Source: Gemmatimonadales bacterium (lineage in GTDB: Bacteria > Gemmatimonadota > Gemmatimonadetes > Gemmatimonadales > GWC2-71-9). Taken from it: a stretch of DNA of 64,000 nucleotides. The stretch lies in assembly GCA_036279355.1 (NCBI GenBank), contig DASUJH010000034.1, positions 101,678 through 165,677 on the forward strand. Reading direction: 5' to 3'. This document shows, piece by piece, positions 7,563 through 16,904 of the stretch; position 1 is the first letter of the stretch; each line of letters starts with the position of its first letter. The translations under genes and the position numbers were made by a program. The notes beneath the pieces are model-generated. The model did not search any database. It was not told the origin of the DNA and worked only from the letters and a program-made list of their open reading frames with translations.

Positions 7563-8015
7563 ATGAGGCGCTATTGGATCCGTATCGCGGTTGGGGCCGT
7601 TCTGGTGTTCGTCGTCGGCATGGGGCTGATCGCGGCGGTTCACCACGGCGTCCTGCGCGCAAAGACGCTGGCGCATTCGACCGAACCGGTCGACATCCCG
7701 CTGGCCATGTTGCCGTTCCAGGTGGACGGCTCCAAGCTCGGAACCCTGCGCGGTATCGAGTTCACGCGCAGCGCGCCGGACGACGTGACCGGCATGCGAG
7801 TGAGCGTGCGCCTCTCCGACTCCGGAAAGGCCAAGCTGCTCGACGGCTGCGTGCTCGCGATCGGGTCGGCGAACGTCCAGTCCGACGCCAGAAGTCTCGG
7901 GTTCCGCTGTCTGCGGGGTGGAGATTCGTCGCTCGCGGGGCTCAAGCGCTTCGGCGAGGTAGTTCTGCAGCCGGGGGGCGTGGTGCTATCGGTGATGGTC
8001 CCTCGCGATCGCTGA
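7563..8015 (+). CDS. Unrecognised membrane-anchored protein
   Basis: The 150-residue product begins MRRYWIRIAVGAVLVFVVG, a single hydrophobic helix (residues 5-27) that should anchor it in the membrane with the rest outside. The remainder is mixed polar sequence with two Cys (in DGCVLAI and FRCLRG) that could form a disulfide. GAGAGGTAGCC precedes the ATG and supports this start over one 54 bases upstream. It is divergent from pxpA with a 99-base gap and is followed 83 bases later by the TVP38-like gene. I do not recognise a family. Confidence 0.6.
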   Translation: MRRYWIRIAVGAVLVFVVGMGLIAAVHHGVLRAKTLAHSTEPVDIPLAMLPFQVDGSKLGTLRGIEFTRSAPDDVTGMRVSVRLSDSGKAKLLDGCVLAIGSANVQSDARSLGFRCLRGGDSSLAGLKRFGEVVLQPGGVVLSVMVPRDR

Positions 8016-8098
8016 TCTCGCTCGCGGGCTTGCCTCCCGCCGCATCCGACGCGCAGCTTGAAGCGTAGTTCACGCGTCGATAGGAGCAGGCAAGCGCC

Positions 8099-8875
8099 AT
8101 GGCAAAAGAGCAGGTCGCGTCCGCGGATCTGCCGGTGAACGTCCAGCCCGGCGGGAATGCGCGGAGCGGAACCTATCGCAACGTCATTCGGATTGTGCTC
8201 GCGGTCGCGGCGACGGTCGCCTTCATTCTGCTCGGCCGCAAACTCGGCGCCTACGTACCGGCGTTCACGGCGTGGGTCCACGGGCTCGGGGCCTGGGGCC
8301 CGATCGCGTTCATCGCCGGTTACGTCGCCGCCACTATCGCGTTCGTTCCGGGTTCGCTGCTCACCCTTGCCGCGGGCGCAATCTTCGGCCTGCTGCTCGG
8401 CACCCTCTACGTCTTCATCGGCGCCTCGCTCGGTGCCACGGCGGCGTTTCTCATCGCGCGATACCTGGCACGCGGCGCGGTGGAGCGAAAGCTCGAGGGC
8501 AATGAGAGGTTCGCGGCCATCGACCGCGCCATCGGGCGTGAGGGGCGGAAGATCGTCCTCCTGCTTCGGCTCTCGCCGGTATTTCCATTCAACCTGCTCA
8601 ACTACGGACTCGGGCTCACGCAGGTGCGGCTCGGCGACTACGTCGTCGCCTGCGTCGGCATGCTGCCGGGCACCATTCTCTACGTCTATTCCGGCATGAT
8701 CGTGGGCGATGTGGCCGCGCTCGCCGGCGGTGCCGCCCCTCAGCACGGCCCAGGCTACTACGGGGTGCTCGCGCTGGGCGCCGCGGCGACGCTCGTGGTT
8801 ACGACCATCGTGACCCGTGCCGCCCGCCGCGCTCTTCGCGAAGTGACCGATGACGCCGGCCGCCCCAACGCATAG
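8099..8875 (+). CDS. TVP38/TMEM64-family (DedA-like) membrane protein
   Basis: The 258-residue protein has about five or six hydrophobic helices and the family blocks TIAFVPGSLLTLAAGAIFG, LGATAAFLIARYLAR and LLLRLSPVFPFNLLNYGLG, including the characteristic R-x-S-P-x-x-P-F-N. Related VTT/DedA proteins are implicated in lipid scrambling or ion-coupled transport; the substrate here is unknown. Its 3' end overlaps the next gene by 26 bases, so translation is probably coupled to the disulfide oxidoreductase. Confidence 0.88.
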   Translation: MAKEQVASADLPVNVQPGGNARSGTYRNVIRIVLAVAATVAFILLGRKLGAYVPAFTAWVHGLGAWGPIAFIAGYVAATIAFVPGSLLTLAAGAIFGLLLGTLYVFIGASLGATAAFLIARYLARGAVERKLEGNERFAAIDRAIGREGRKIVLLLRLSPVFPFNLLNYGLGLTQVRLGDYVVACVGMLPGTILYVYSGMIVGDVAALAGGAAPQHGPGYYGVLALGAAATLVVTTIVTRAARRALREVTDDAGRPNA

Positions 8876-10415
8876 CGCCGCGGGCACCGTGGCGGCGGAG
8901 GCCGGCCCGGTGCGGGTCGAGCCGTTCGACCGGTACAACCGCGCGCTCGTCGCCAATGCGCACCCGGACGGCTGGGTGAATCCGGAGCCGCGCGTCCGCT
9001 ATCACCTGGTCGTCATCGGCGCCGGCACGGGCGGACTCGTGAGCGCATCGATCGCGGCGGGGCTCGGCGCGCGCGTGGCGCTCATCGAACGGCATCTCAT
9101 GGGCGGCGATTGCCTCAACGTGGGCTGCGTGCCGTCAAAGGCCGTCATCCGCGCGGCGCGTTCGTGGGCGGACGCGCGGGCGAGCGCCGCGGAGTTCGGC
9201 GGGCCGGCGGCAGCCGGCGCCGGCGATTTCGACCGCGCAATGGAGCGGATGCGCCGGCTCCGTGCGGGGATCAGTCCGATCGACGGCGCGCCGCGCTATC
9301 GCGAGCTCGGGGTGGACGTCTTTCTGGGCGACGCCCGCTTCACCGGATCGGACAGCATCGAGGTGGGCGGCCGGACGCTTCGGTTTCGCCGCGCGATCGT
9401 CGCGACCGGTGCGCGCGCCACGACGCCACGCGTTCCAGGGCTCGCCGAGGTTGGCTATCTGACCAACGAGACGGTCTTCACGCTCACCGAGCTGCCCGCG
9501 CGGCTCGTCGTCATCGGCGCGGGGCCGATCGGATGCGAGCTGGCGCAGGCCTTCGCGCGGTTCGGCAGCCGGGTCACGGTCGTCAACAACTCGGCCCACG
9601 CGCTCCCGCGCGAGGACATGGACGCGGCGCGCATCGTGGAGCACGCGATGGAGCGCGACGGCGTCATCTTCATCCACGAGGCGAAGAGCCTCGCGGCCGA
9701 GCGGATCGGCGCCGACCGTGTGGTGGTCGTGGAGCGGGGCGGCCGGGAGGAGCGGATCGCGGGCGACCAGATCCTCATCGCGGTGGGGCGTGCGGCGAAC
9801 GTCGAGGGGCTTGGGCTCGATGCGGCCGGCGTGCGCTACGGCCCCAAAGGCGTCGTGGTGGACGATCGGCTCCGCACAAGCAATCGCCGGATCTACGCGG
9901 TTGGAGACGTCGCATCGAAGTACCAGTTCACCCACGCTGCGGATTTCCTCGCCCGCACCGCAGTCCGGAATGCGCTCTTCTTCGGCCGCGCAAAGGCGAG
10001 CGCGCTGCTGGTGCCGTGGTGCACGTACACCAGCCCCGAGATCGCGCACGTCGGGATCTACGAGCGGGACGCGCGCGAGGCCGGCCGCGAGATCGAGACG
10101 CTCACGATTCCGTTGGAGGAGGTCGATCGCGCCGTGCTCGATGGCGAGACCGAGGGCTTCTTCCGGGTGCACCTGGCGAAGGGGAGCGACCGGATTCTCG
10201 GTGCCACGCTCGTGGCGGAGCACGCGGGCGACATGATCAGCGAGATCACCGCCGCAATGGTGAACGGCGTCGGACTGGGCGGCATCGGGAACGCGATCCA
10301 TCCGTATCCGACGCAGGCCGAAGTTTTCCGCAAGGCCGCGGATACGTGGCGGCGGGGCAAGCTCACCCCGCGGATGCGGCGGCTCTTCGCGCGGTACTTC
10401 CGACTGCTCGGGTAA
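8850..10415 (+). CDS. FAD-dependent pyridine nucleotide-disulfide oxidoreductase (mercuric-reductase-like)
   Basis: The 521-residue product has an N-terminal FAD motif VVIGAGTGGLVSA, the redox-active disulfide GGDCLNVGCVPSK, a second Rossmann motif VVIGAGPIGCELAQAF, the FAD-binding IYAVGDVAS, and a dimerisation domain ending in NAIHPYPTQAEVFRKAA. The sequence is closest in style to MerA/dihydrolipoamide-dehydrogenase-like enzymes. It lacks the C-terminal Cys pair and the heavy-metal-binding N-terminal domain of true MerA, so mercury reduction is not supported. An extra 50 residues precede the flavin domain. The 26-base overlap with the TVP38-like gene implies they act together. Confidence 0.85.
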   Translation: MTPAAPTHSAAGTVAAEAGPVRVEPFDRYNRALVANAHPDGWVNPEPRVRYHLVVIGAGTGGLVSASIAAGLGARVALIERHLMGGDCLNVGCVPSKAVIRAARSWADARASAAEFGGPAAAGAGDFDRAMERMRRLRAGISPIDGAPRYRELGVDVFLGDARFTGSDSIEVGGRTLRFRRAIVATGARATTPRVPGLAEVGYLTNETVFTLTELPARLVVIGAGPIGCELAQAFARFGSRVTVVNNSAHALPREDMDAARIVEHAMERDGVIFIHEAKSLAAERIGADRVVVVERGGREERIAGDQILIAVGRAANVEGLGLDAAGVRYGPKGVVVDDRLRTSNRRIYAVGDVASKYQFTHAADFLARTAVRNALFFGRAKASALLVPWCTYTSPEIAHVGIYERDAREAGREIETLTIPLEEVDRAVLDGETEGFFRVHLAKGSDRILGATLVAEHAGDMISEITAAMVNGVGLGGIGNAIHPYPTQAEVFRKAADTWRRGKLTPRMRRLFARYFRLLG

Positions 10416-10438
10416 ACCGCCGGGGGAAGTGGGCGGCA

Positions 10439-10467
10439 GGGGCGCGCTGTAACGGAGCGCACGCCCC
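10439..10467 (+). terminator. Strong GC hairpin after the oxidoreductase gene
   Basis: GGGGCGCGCT at 10439-10448 pairs with 10456-10467 around a seven-base loop with one small bulge. No T-run follows, so it may be a transcript-stabilising stem or a weak terminator rather than a classical intrinsic one. Confidence 0.4.
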
Positions 10468-10517
10468 CGGCCGGCGGCCCGCACCAGATTGGCTCCGGGC
10501 CCACTCCCGGAGGCATC

Positions 10518-10883
10518 ATGGCCCGCGATGAATCCAACGACGAGCGAGACTACGAGCGCGTGCAGCGCGACCTCAACCCGCACCGGGTGGAGGAGCAGCG
10601 GCGGGCGCGCGAGCACGCCGCGGCAATGCTGGAACAGCGCGAGGTCCGCGTGCTGCCGAGCGACTCGAGCGAGGATCTGGCCGATCTGCTCGATGCGGTG
10701 GACCGCTTCACCGCCGCGGTCGAGGCGAAGGGCGGCGATACGATGGTGAATACCCCCGACTCGTCCGATCCCAAGACGCCGGCCTACGTGCTCCCGATCC
10801 GCGGCGCGGGCGAATCGGTGCAGGCGTACCGGCACCGCGTGGTCGAGGGCACCGAGCGCCTGCTCCGGTCACGCCCGGTGTAG
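10518..10883 (+). CDS. Unrecognised small hydrophilic protein
   Basis: The 121-residue product is highly charged, with an N-terminal Asp/Glu/Arg-rich stretch likely to be helical (residues about 5-60) and a basic C-terminal part ([16 protein letters not shown]). No membrane helix or known motif is seen. GGAGGCATC just before the ATG is a good ribosome binding site, which is the main support that it is real. Its end overlaps the convergent aceK gene by 15 bases. Confidence 0.55.
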   Translation: MARDESNDERDYERVQRDLNPHRVEEQRRAREHAAAMLEQREVRVLPSDSSEDLADLLDAVDRFTAAVEAKGGDTMVNTPDSSDPKTPAYVLPIRGAGESVQAYRHRVVEGTERLLRSRPV

Positions 10884-12554
10884 GCGCCGGCTCTGCTTGT
10901 AGGGGAAGAAGTCGAAGATTTCGCCGGCCTCGAGCCGCCGCTGGACACCGGTCCAGAACTCGACCGTGAGCAGATCGGCGTGGGCGGCGAGGAAGTCGTC
11001 GCGCAGGCCGCCGGCTGGCACGAGGAAGGGGCTGAACTCCTCGGGAAAGACGTCGTGCTCGCCCACGTGGAACCATGGCTCGGCGGCCAGCTCGTCTTCC
11101 TCCGAGCGGGGCGGCGGCATGCGGCGGAAGTTGGATTCGCGGAGGAGGGCCAGCTCGTCGTAGTCGTAGCAGATGACCCGGCCGTTGCGGGTGACGCCGA
11201 AGTTCTTGAGCAGCATGTCTCCGGTGAAGATGTCGGCGCCCGCCAAGTCCTTGATGGCGTTGCCGTAGTCCACGATGGCGTCGCGCGCGGCGGCGTCGTC
11301 GGCGTGGCGAAGGTAGAGGTTGAGCGGCGTGACCCGCCGCTCGGTGTAGCAGTGCCGCACGACCACGCGGTCGCCATCCACCCGCACGCTCCTTCCGGCC
11401 ACCTTGAGCAGATAGGCGAGCAGCTCGTCGGGAAAGCAGTGGCGGCGGAACTCGAGCTGCTCGAACTCCTGCGCGTCGGCCAGGCGACCCACCCGATCGT
11501 GCCGGAACACGAGATGGTACTTGGCCATCACCGCCTTGCGCGTGGTGTGCTTGGGCGCGACGAAGGTGTCCTTGATGATCTTGAACATGATGTTGAACGA
11601 CGGCAGCATGAACACGCTCATCACCAGTCCCTCGTCGCCCTCGGCCACGGCAAAGCGCGCCTCGGGGCGCTCCAGGTGGCGCATAAGCCCGCGCCAGAGC
11701 TCGGTCTTGGCGTGCTTATTGTAGCCGATGGCGCTCCACAGCTCGTCCACCCGCTTGTGCGGCATGATCGACGCGAGAAAGGCGACGAGAGCGCGCGGCC
11801 GCGGCGCCTCCACGAAGAAGTACGACCAGCTGAAGCCGAACACGATGCTCGCCTCGTCCTGGGTGAGCAGCGCCGCGTCCACCGTGATGCCGCGCTCGCC
11901 GTGCACCAGCGGGAGGACGAGCGGCACCAGCTCGCCGGCGCCGTGCACCCGGCCGATGAGATACGCGCCCTTGTTGCGGTAGAACGGCGCGCGCAGCAGC
12001 TCGACCGAGAGCGGGCCGGCGGTCCATCCCAGCTCGCGCAGCCGGGTGTCGAGCGCCTCGGCGACGAGGCCGGCGTCGCGTTCCATGTCCTCGTAGGACA
12101 CGCTCCAGCCGGCTGCCGCGAGCAACCGGCGCACCGGCTCGCGGCTCGAGCCCTCGCCCGGAAAGGCATCGTACACCGGCGGCTCGGGGTGGTCGAGCGC
12201 GCCGCCCGCGGTGAACGAAAGAAACTCGGCATCGGCGTCGGTGCCGACGGTGCCGAGCACTCGACGGCTGGCTGAATTGAAGAAGGTCTCGGCCAGCTCG
12301 GCGTCGGGCCGGCACTCGGCCAGGCGGGCAAAGGCCGCGCGGGCGCGGCTCCACGCGGCGCGGTCGTGATCCAGGGGAGTGGGGTCGTTGCGGAGTGCCG
12401 CGACCAGCGCATCGAGGCGCGTGCGATAGAGCTCGAGGCGCTCGGCCGCGTCGGCCTGGGTGCCGTGCCAGTCGCGCGCTTCGAACCGCTGGCGGGCCCG
12501 GCGGGTAACCGCGCTGAACGCGGCGCAATAGCCCGCATAGGCGTTCATGATCAT
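10869..12554 (-). CDS. aceK: Isocitrate dehydrogenase kinase/phosphatase
   Basis: AceK reversibly phosphorylates isocitrate dehydrogenase and so switches carbon between the TCA cycle and the glyoxylate shunt. The 561-residue product (family about 570-580) carries the family blocks [69 protein letters not shown] and, near the end, [18 protein letters not shown]. The start is uncertain: ATG 12554 and ATG 12548 are adjacent, and a GTG at 12647 would add 31 Ala/Pro-rich residues. It is transcribed away from icd, its target, rather than lying in an aceBAK operon. Confidence 0.95.
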   Translation of the reverse strand: MIMNAYAGYCAAFSAVTRRARQRFEARDWHGTQADAAERLELYRTRLDALVAALRNDPTPLDHDRAAWSRARAAFARLAECRPDAELAETFFNSASRRVLGTVGTDADAEFLSFTAGGALDHPEPPVYDAFPGEGSSREPVRRLLAAAGWSVSYEDMERDAGLVAEALDTRLRELGWTAGPLSVELLRAPFYRNKGAYLIGRVHGAGELVPLVLPLVHGERGITVDAALLTQDEASIVFGFSWSYFFVEAPRPRALVAFLASIMPHKRVDELWSAIGYNKHAKTELWRGLMRHLERPEARFAVAEGDEGLVMSVFMLPSFNIMFKIIKDTFVAPKHTTRKAVMAKYHLVFRHDRVGRLADAQEFEQLEFRRHCFPDELLAYLLKVAGRSVRVDGDRVVVRHCYTERRVTPLNLYLRHADDAAARDAIVDYGNAIKDLAGADIFTGDMLLKNFGVTRNGRVICYDYDELALLRESNFRRMPPPRSEEDELAAEPWFHVGEHDVFPEEFSPFLVPAGGLRDDFLAAHADLLTVEFWTGVQRRLEAGEIFDFFPYKQSRRLHRA

Positions 12555-12671
12555 TGCCGCCGCGCGGTCGGGCGCGGCGCCGCCGGCGTCACCGGCCGCG
12601 GGCGCGCTCGCGGGGACATCAATGTTGGGCGAGGCGTTGCCGTTCACGGGCCCGACACTAAGTTGCGGGTC

Positions 12672-13928
<1,257 letters not shown>

Positions 13929-13957
13929 CGGCCGGGGGCGTTGCGCGCGGCTCGCCG

Positions 13958-14359
13958 CTACGCCCGCCCGCGCCACCGCTCGATTTCGCGCCGGCGCTTC
14001 TTGGTCGGCCGCCCTTTCTCTTCGTACAACGCCGGTGCCGCAAACTTGAGCCGTTCGGCCAACCGCTCGCGGGCCGAGCGGCTCTCGGCCGTCTCCTCGT
14101 ACAACGTGGCCGCGACCGTGGCCGACCCCCTCCGCTCGGCGAGCGCGCGCACGACGAGGTGATGCTCGAACGGGGCGAAGCGCAGGCGCACGTGATCGCC
14201 CGGCTGAACGGCCTTGGAGGCTTTGGCGCGCTCGCCGTTCACCTCCACCTTGCCGCCGGCCACCGCCTCGGCGGCGAGCGAGCGGGTCTTGAAGAAGCGC
14301 GCGGCCCAGAGCCACTTGTCGATGCGGACGCGTTCGATGCTCTCGGGTTGGTGCGGCAT
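13958..14359 (-). CDS. hslR: S4-domain RNA-binding heat-shock protein 15 homologue
   Basis: Hsp15 binds the 50S subunit carrying a peptidyl-tRNA released after translational failure and helps recycle it. The 133-residue product has the S4 motif RIDKWLWAARFFKTRSLA near its N-terminus, a KVEVNGERAKASKAVQPGD loop and a basic tail RPTKKRRREIERW, matching Hsp15 in order and length. The start at 14359 gives the family length; an ATG at 14374 would add five residues. It lies between convergent icd and the divergent transglycosylase gene. Confidence 0.88.
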   Translation of the reverse strand: MPHQPESIERVRIDKWLWAARFFKTRSLAAEAVAGGKVEVNGERAKASKAVQPGDHVRLRFAPFEHHLVVRALAERRGSATVAATLYEETAESRSARERLAERLKFAAPALYEEKGRPTKKRRREIERWRGRA

Positions 14360-14422
14360 GGGCGAACGATACATCGGGCGCATGCTGGTGCGCGCGGTGC
14401 CGCCTTGCGACATTAGGAAACC

Positions 14423-16846
14423 GTGACTCTCACAATCCAGCTCCTCATCACGCTCGCGGCCCGGGCGGTGCAGATCGCCGCGCCCACGCCACAAGTCCCC
14501 GAGCTCCAGGCGCCCGAGACCGCGATGGCTGCCGATCCGGCCACCGCCGACGACTCTACCCTCGCCGCAGCCATGGCAGCGCTCGCCCGCGGCCTTCCGT
14601 GGCGCGCCACGCGATTGCTCGATCCCATGCTCCGCGATTCCGCCACCCGGACCCCCGAAGCCTTGCTGCTTGCAGCGACCGCGGCAAGCCGCTGGGGCGG
14701 GTGGAACGCGGTCGAGCGCCTGCTCGGCGCCGAGCCCGACAGCACGCTCGCGGCGGGCGGCGTGGGTCGCATTCTGCTCGCGCGGGCGGCGCTCGAAGCG
14801 GGGCGCGATTCGCTGGCGGCCGCGCGCGCTGCCGCACTCCTCGGGGCGGCGGCGCCGCCGGAGCGCCGCGGCGCCGCGCTCGTGACACTCGCGCGCGCGC
14901 TCGAGCGGCTCGGCGCGCACGACACCGCGGCCGCGACCTGGCTCCGCGCCGCCGAGGCCGTTCCGCTGGCGGCCGATTGGCTCAAGCTCCGCGCGGCCGG
15001 CGCCATGGCCGACAGCAGCGGCCGATGGGGCTTGTATACCACGCTTGGCGCCGCCGCGCGCGCGCATATCCCTGAAACCGAGGCGGCACTGCGCGAACGG
15101 CTCGGTGACGATCTGGGCGCTGCGAAGGCGTACGCGGCGCTCGGCGACCGGATCTCGGCGCTTCGCCTTCGGCTCGTCGCCGCGAACGCGCCCGGGGGCG
15201 CCCGCGCGCCCGCCCTCGGGAGCGGCGCGGCTGCCGCACTTGGCATTCCTTCGGTCGACAGCGCGGCGCGCAACTCGGTGCGGCGCGAGCTGATCGACGC
15301 CATCATCGGTGGGACGGCCGCCGAAGCCCGCGGCGCCGTCGCGCTGCTCGACAGCGCGTTCGGCGCGCAGCCGCCGGAGGATGAGCTTGCGATCGCGCGC
15401 GGTGCCGTTGCCGCGGGCGCGCCGGAGCGTGCGGTGGAGGGATTCGACCGCGCCTTCGACGCCGGGCTCGGCGGGACGAGCGACCGCTTCGACCTCGCCA
15501 CCTCGCTCGGACGGCTCGGGCGATATGACCGCGCGGCGGTCGAGTTCGGCCGGGTGCCGGCGAGCGATTCGCTGGGCGGCGCGGCGGCGTATCAGCGCGC
15601 GCGTGCGATGCTGCGCGGCGGCGACGAGCCCGGCGCGGTGCGCGCGTTGCGCAAGGTCGCCGCCAGCTTTCGGAAGGACAGCGCCGCCGCGGCGCCCGCG
15701 CTCGTGCTGCTGGCCGATCTGGCCACCGATGACCATCGGGAGAGCGAAGCACGGCGGCTCTTCGCGCGGGCGGCCAAGATGTTTCCCCGGAGCCGATTCG
15801 CGGCAGCCGCGTGGTTCCGCTCCGGACTCATCGCACTGCTCGAAGGCCGCGCAAGGACCGCCGCGAAAGAGCTGGACGGGCTCGCCAGGAGCGGACGCGC
15901 GGGAGAAGAGGGGCTCGCCGCGAGGTATTGGAGCGGGCGCGCGTGGGAGGCGGCAGGCGACAGCGCCCGCGCCCGCGAGCGGTGGAGCGCGCTCGCGTCG
16001 GATCAGCCGGCGTCGTACTACGCGGGCCTCGTCGATCAGCGTCTGGACATCGACCCCTGGGCGCCGCCCGCGGCGGCGGACTCGTTCGCCAGCTATCCCG
16101 ACCTCGACACCGCCATGGCGCGCGCGGCCGAGCTGGATCGTCTCGGGCTCGCGCGGGAGGCGGCGTGGGAGTACGCGGACATCGCCGGTGACGCGAATGG
16201 ATCGGTCGAGCGCCTGCTCGCCACCGCCGACGCGTTCCGCGCTCAGGGGCTCGGCGCGCAGGCGATCCAGCTCGCGCGGCGCGCGCTGGCCCGCGGCGCG
16301 CCGGCCGATGCGCGGCTCTACCGCCTGCTCTATCCAGTGGTGCGGCCGGACGCGCTGATGGCGGCGGCGGAGGCGAACGGGCTCGACCCGAGTCTCGTCG
16401 CGGCGCTCATCCGCCAGGAGTCGCTCTTCAACCCGCTCGCCACGTCGCGGGCCGGCGCGCGCGGTCTCATGCAGGTGATGCCCGATCTTGGCCGGAAGCT
16501 CGCGGAGGCGCAGGGATTTCCCGAGTGGGATCCGGTGCTCCTCTATCAGCCGGACGTGAGTCTGGAGCTTGGCACCGCGCACCTGGGCGACCTCGCGCGC
16601 CAGTTGCCGGACGTGCCGCGGTTGCTCGCTGCCTACAATGCCGGAATCTCTCGGGTGGCGCGCTGGCAGACGAAGACCGGCGCGAACGATCCCGAGGTGT
16701 TCGCCGAGCGGATTCCGTTCGTCGAGACGCGCGACTACGTGCGGATCATCCAACGGAACGAGGCGCTCTACCGTGCGCTCTATTCGTGGGAAGCTACTGG
16801 GCCCGAGCCGACCGGTGGCGTGACGCGCCCGCAGTTCTTACCTTAA
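14423..16846 (+). CDS. slt: Soluble lytic murein transglycosylase with helical-repeat N-terminus
   Basis: The 807-residue protein cleaves peptidoglycan glycan strands in the periplasm. It starts at GTG after AGGAAA and has a short hydrophobic leader. A long Ala-rich alpha-helical region (about 40-620) with TPR-like units resembles the U-domain of Slt70. The C-terminal catalytic domain shows LIRQESLFNPLATSRAGARG with catalytic Glu about residue 666, then GLMQVMPDLG, LGTAHLGDL and LLAAYNAGISRVARW. It is larger than E. coli Slt70 (about 645 residues) because the repeat region is extended. Confidence 0.92.
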   Translation: MTLTIQLLITLAARAVQIAAPTPQVPELQAPETAMAADPATADDSTLAAAMAALARGLPWRATRLLDPMLRDSATRTPEALLLAATAASRWGGWNAVERLLGAEPDSTLAAGGVGRILLARAALEAGRDSLAAARAAALLGAAAPPERRGAALVTLARALERLGAHDTAAATWLRAAEAVPLAADWLKLRAAGAMADSSGRWGLYTTLGAAARAHIPETEAALRERLGDDLGAAKAYAALGDRISALRLRLVAANAPGGARAPALGSGAAAALGIPSVDSAARNSVRRELIDAIIGGTAAEARGAVALLDSAFGAQPPEDELAIARGAVAAGAPERAVEGFDRAFDAGLGGTSDRFDLATSLGRLGRYDRAAVEFGRVPASDSLGGAAAYQRARAMLRGGDEPGAVRALRKVAASFRKDSAAAAPALVLLADLATDDHRESEARRLFARAAKMFPRSRFAAAAWFRSGLIALLEGRARTAAKELDGLARSGRAGEEGLAARYWSGRAWEAAGDSARARERWSALASDQPASYYAGLVDQRLDIDPWAPPAAADSFASYPDLDTAMARAAELDRLGLAREAAWEYADIAGDANGSVERLLATADAFRAQGLGAQAIQLARRALARGAPADARLYRLLYPVVRPDALMAAAEANGLDPSLVAALIRQESLFNPLATSRAGARGLMQVMPDLGRKLAEAQGFPEWDPVLLYQPDVSLELGTAHLGDLARQLPDVPRLLAAYNAGISRVARWQTKTGANDPEVFAERIPFVETRDYVRIIQRNEALYRALYSWEATGPEPTGGVTRPQFLP

Positions 16847-16904
16847 GGCTGCTCTCGATACAACGACCTTTTTCACGGCCACCGCGCATACCGCGCCGGG
16901 CGTG

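Noticed and set aside
7464..7676. N-terminal extension of PxpA from the ATG at 7676
   Set aside because: It would overlap the divergent membrane protein gene and add residues unlike the family; the GTG at 7463 gives the normal length.
8850..10415. Mercuric reductase (MerA)
   Set aside because: The C-terminal cysteine pair and N-terminal metal-binding domain are missing and no mer genes are near.
13958..16753. Very long minus-strand frame running through the transglycosylase gene into the Hsp15-like gene
   Set aside because: Only its last 133 residues match a known family; the rest is the shadow of the transglycosylase gene.
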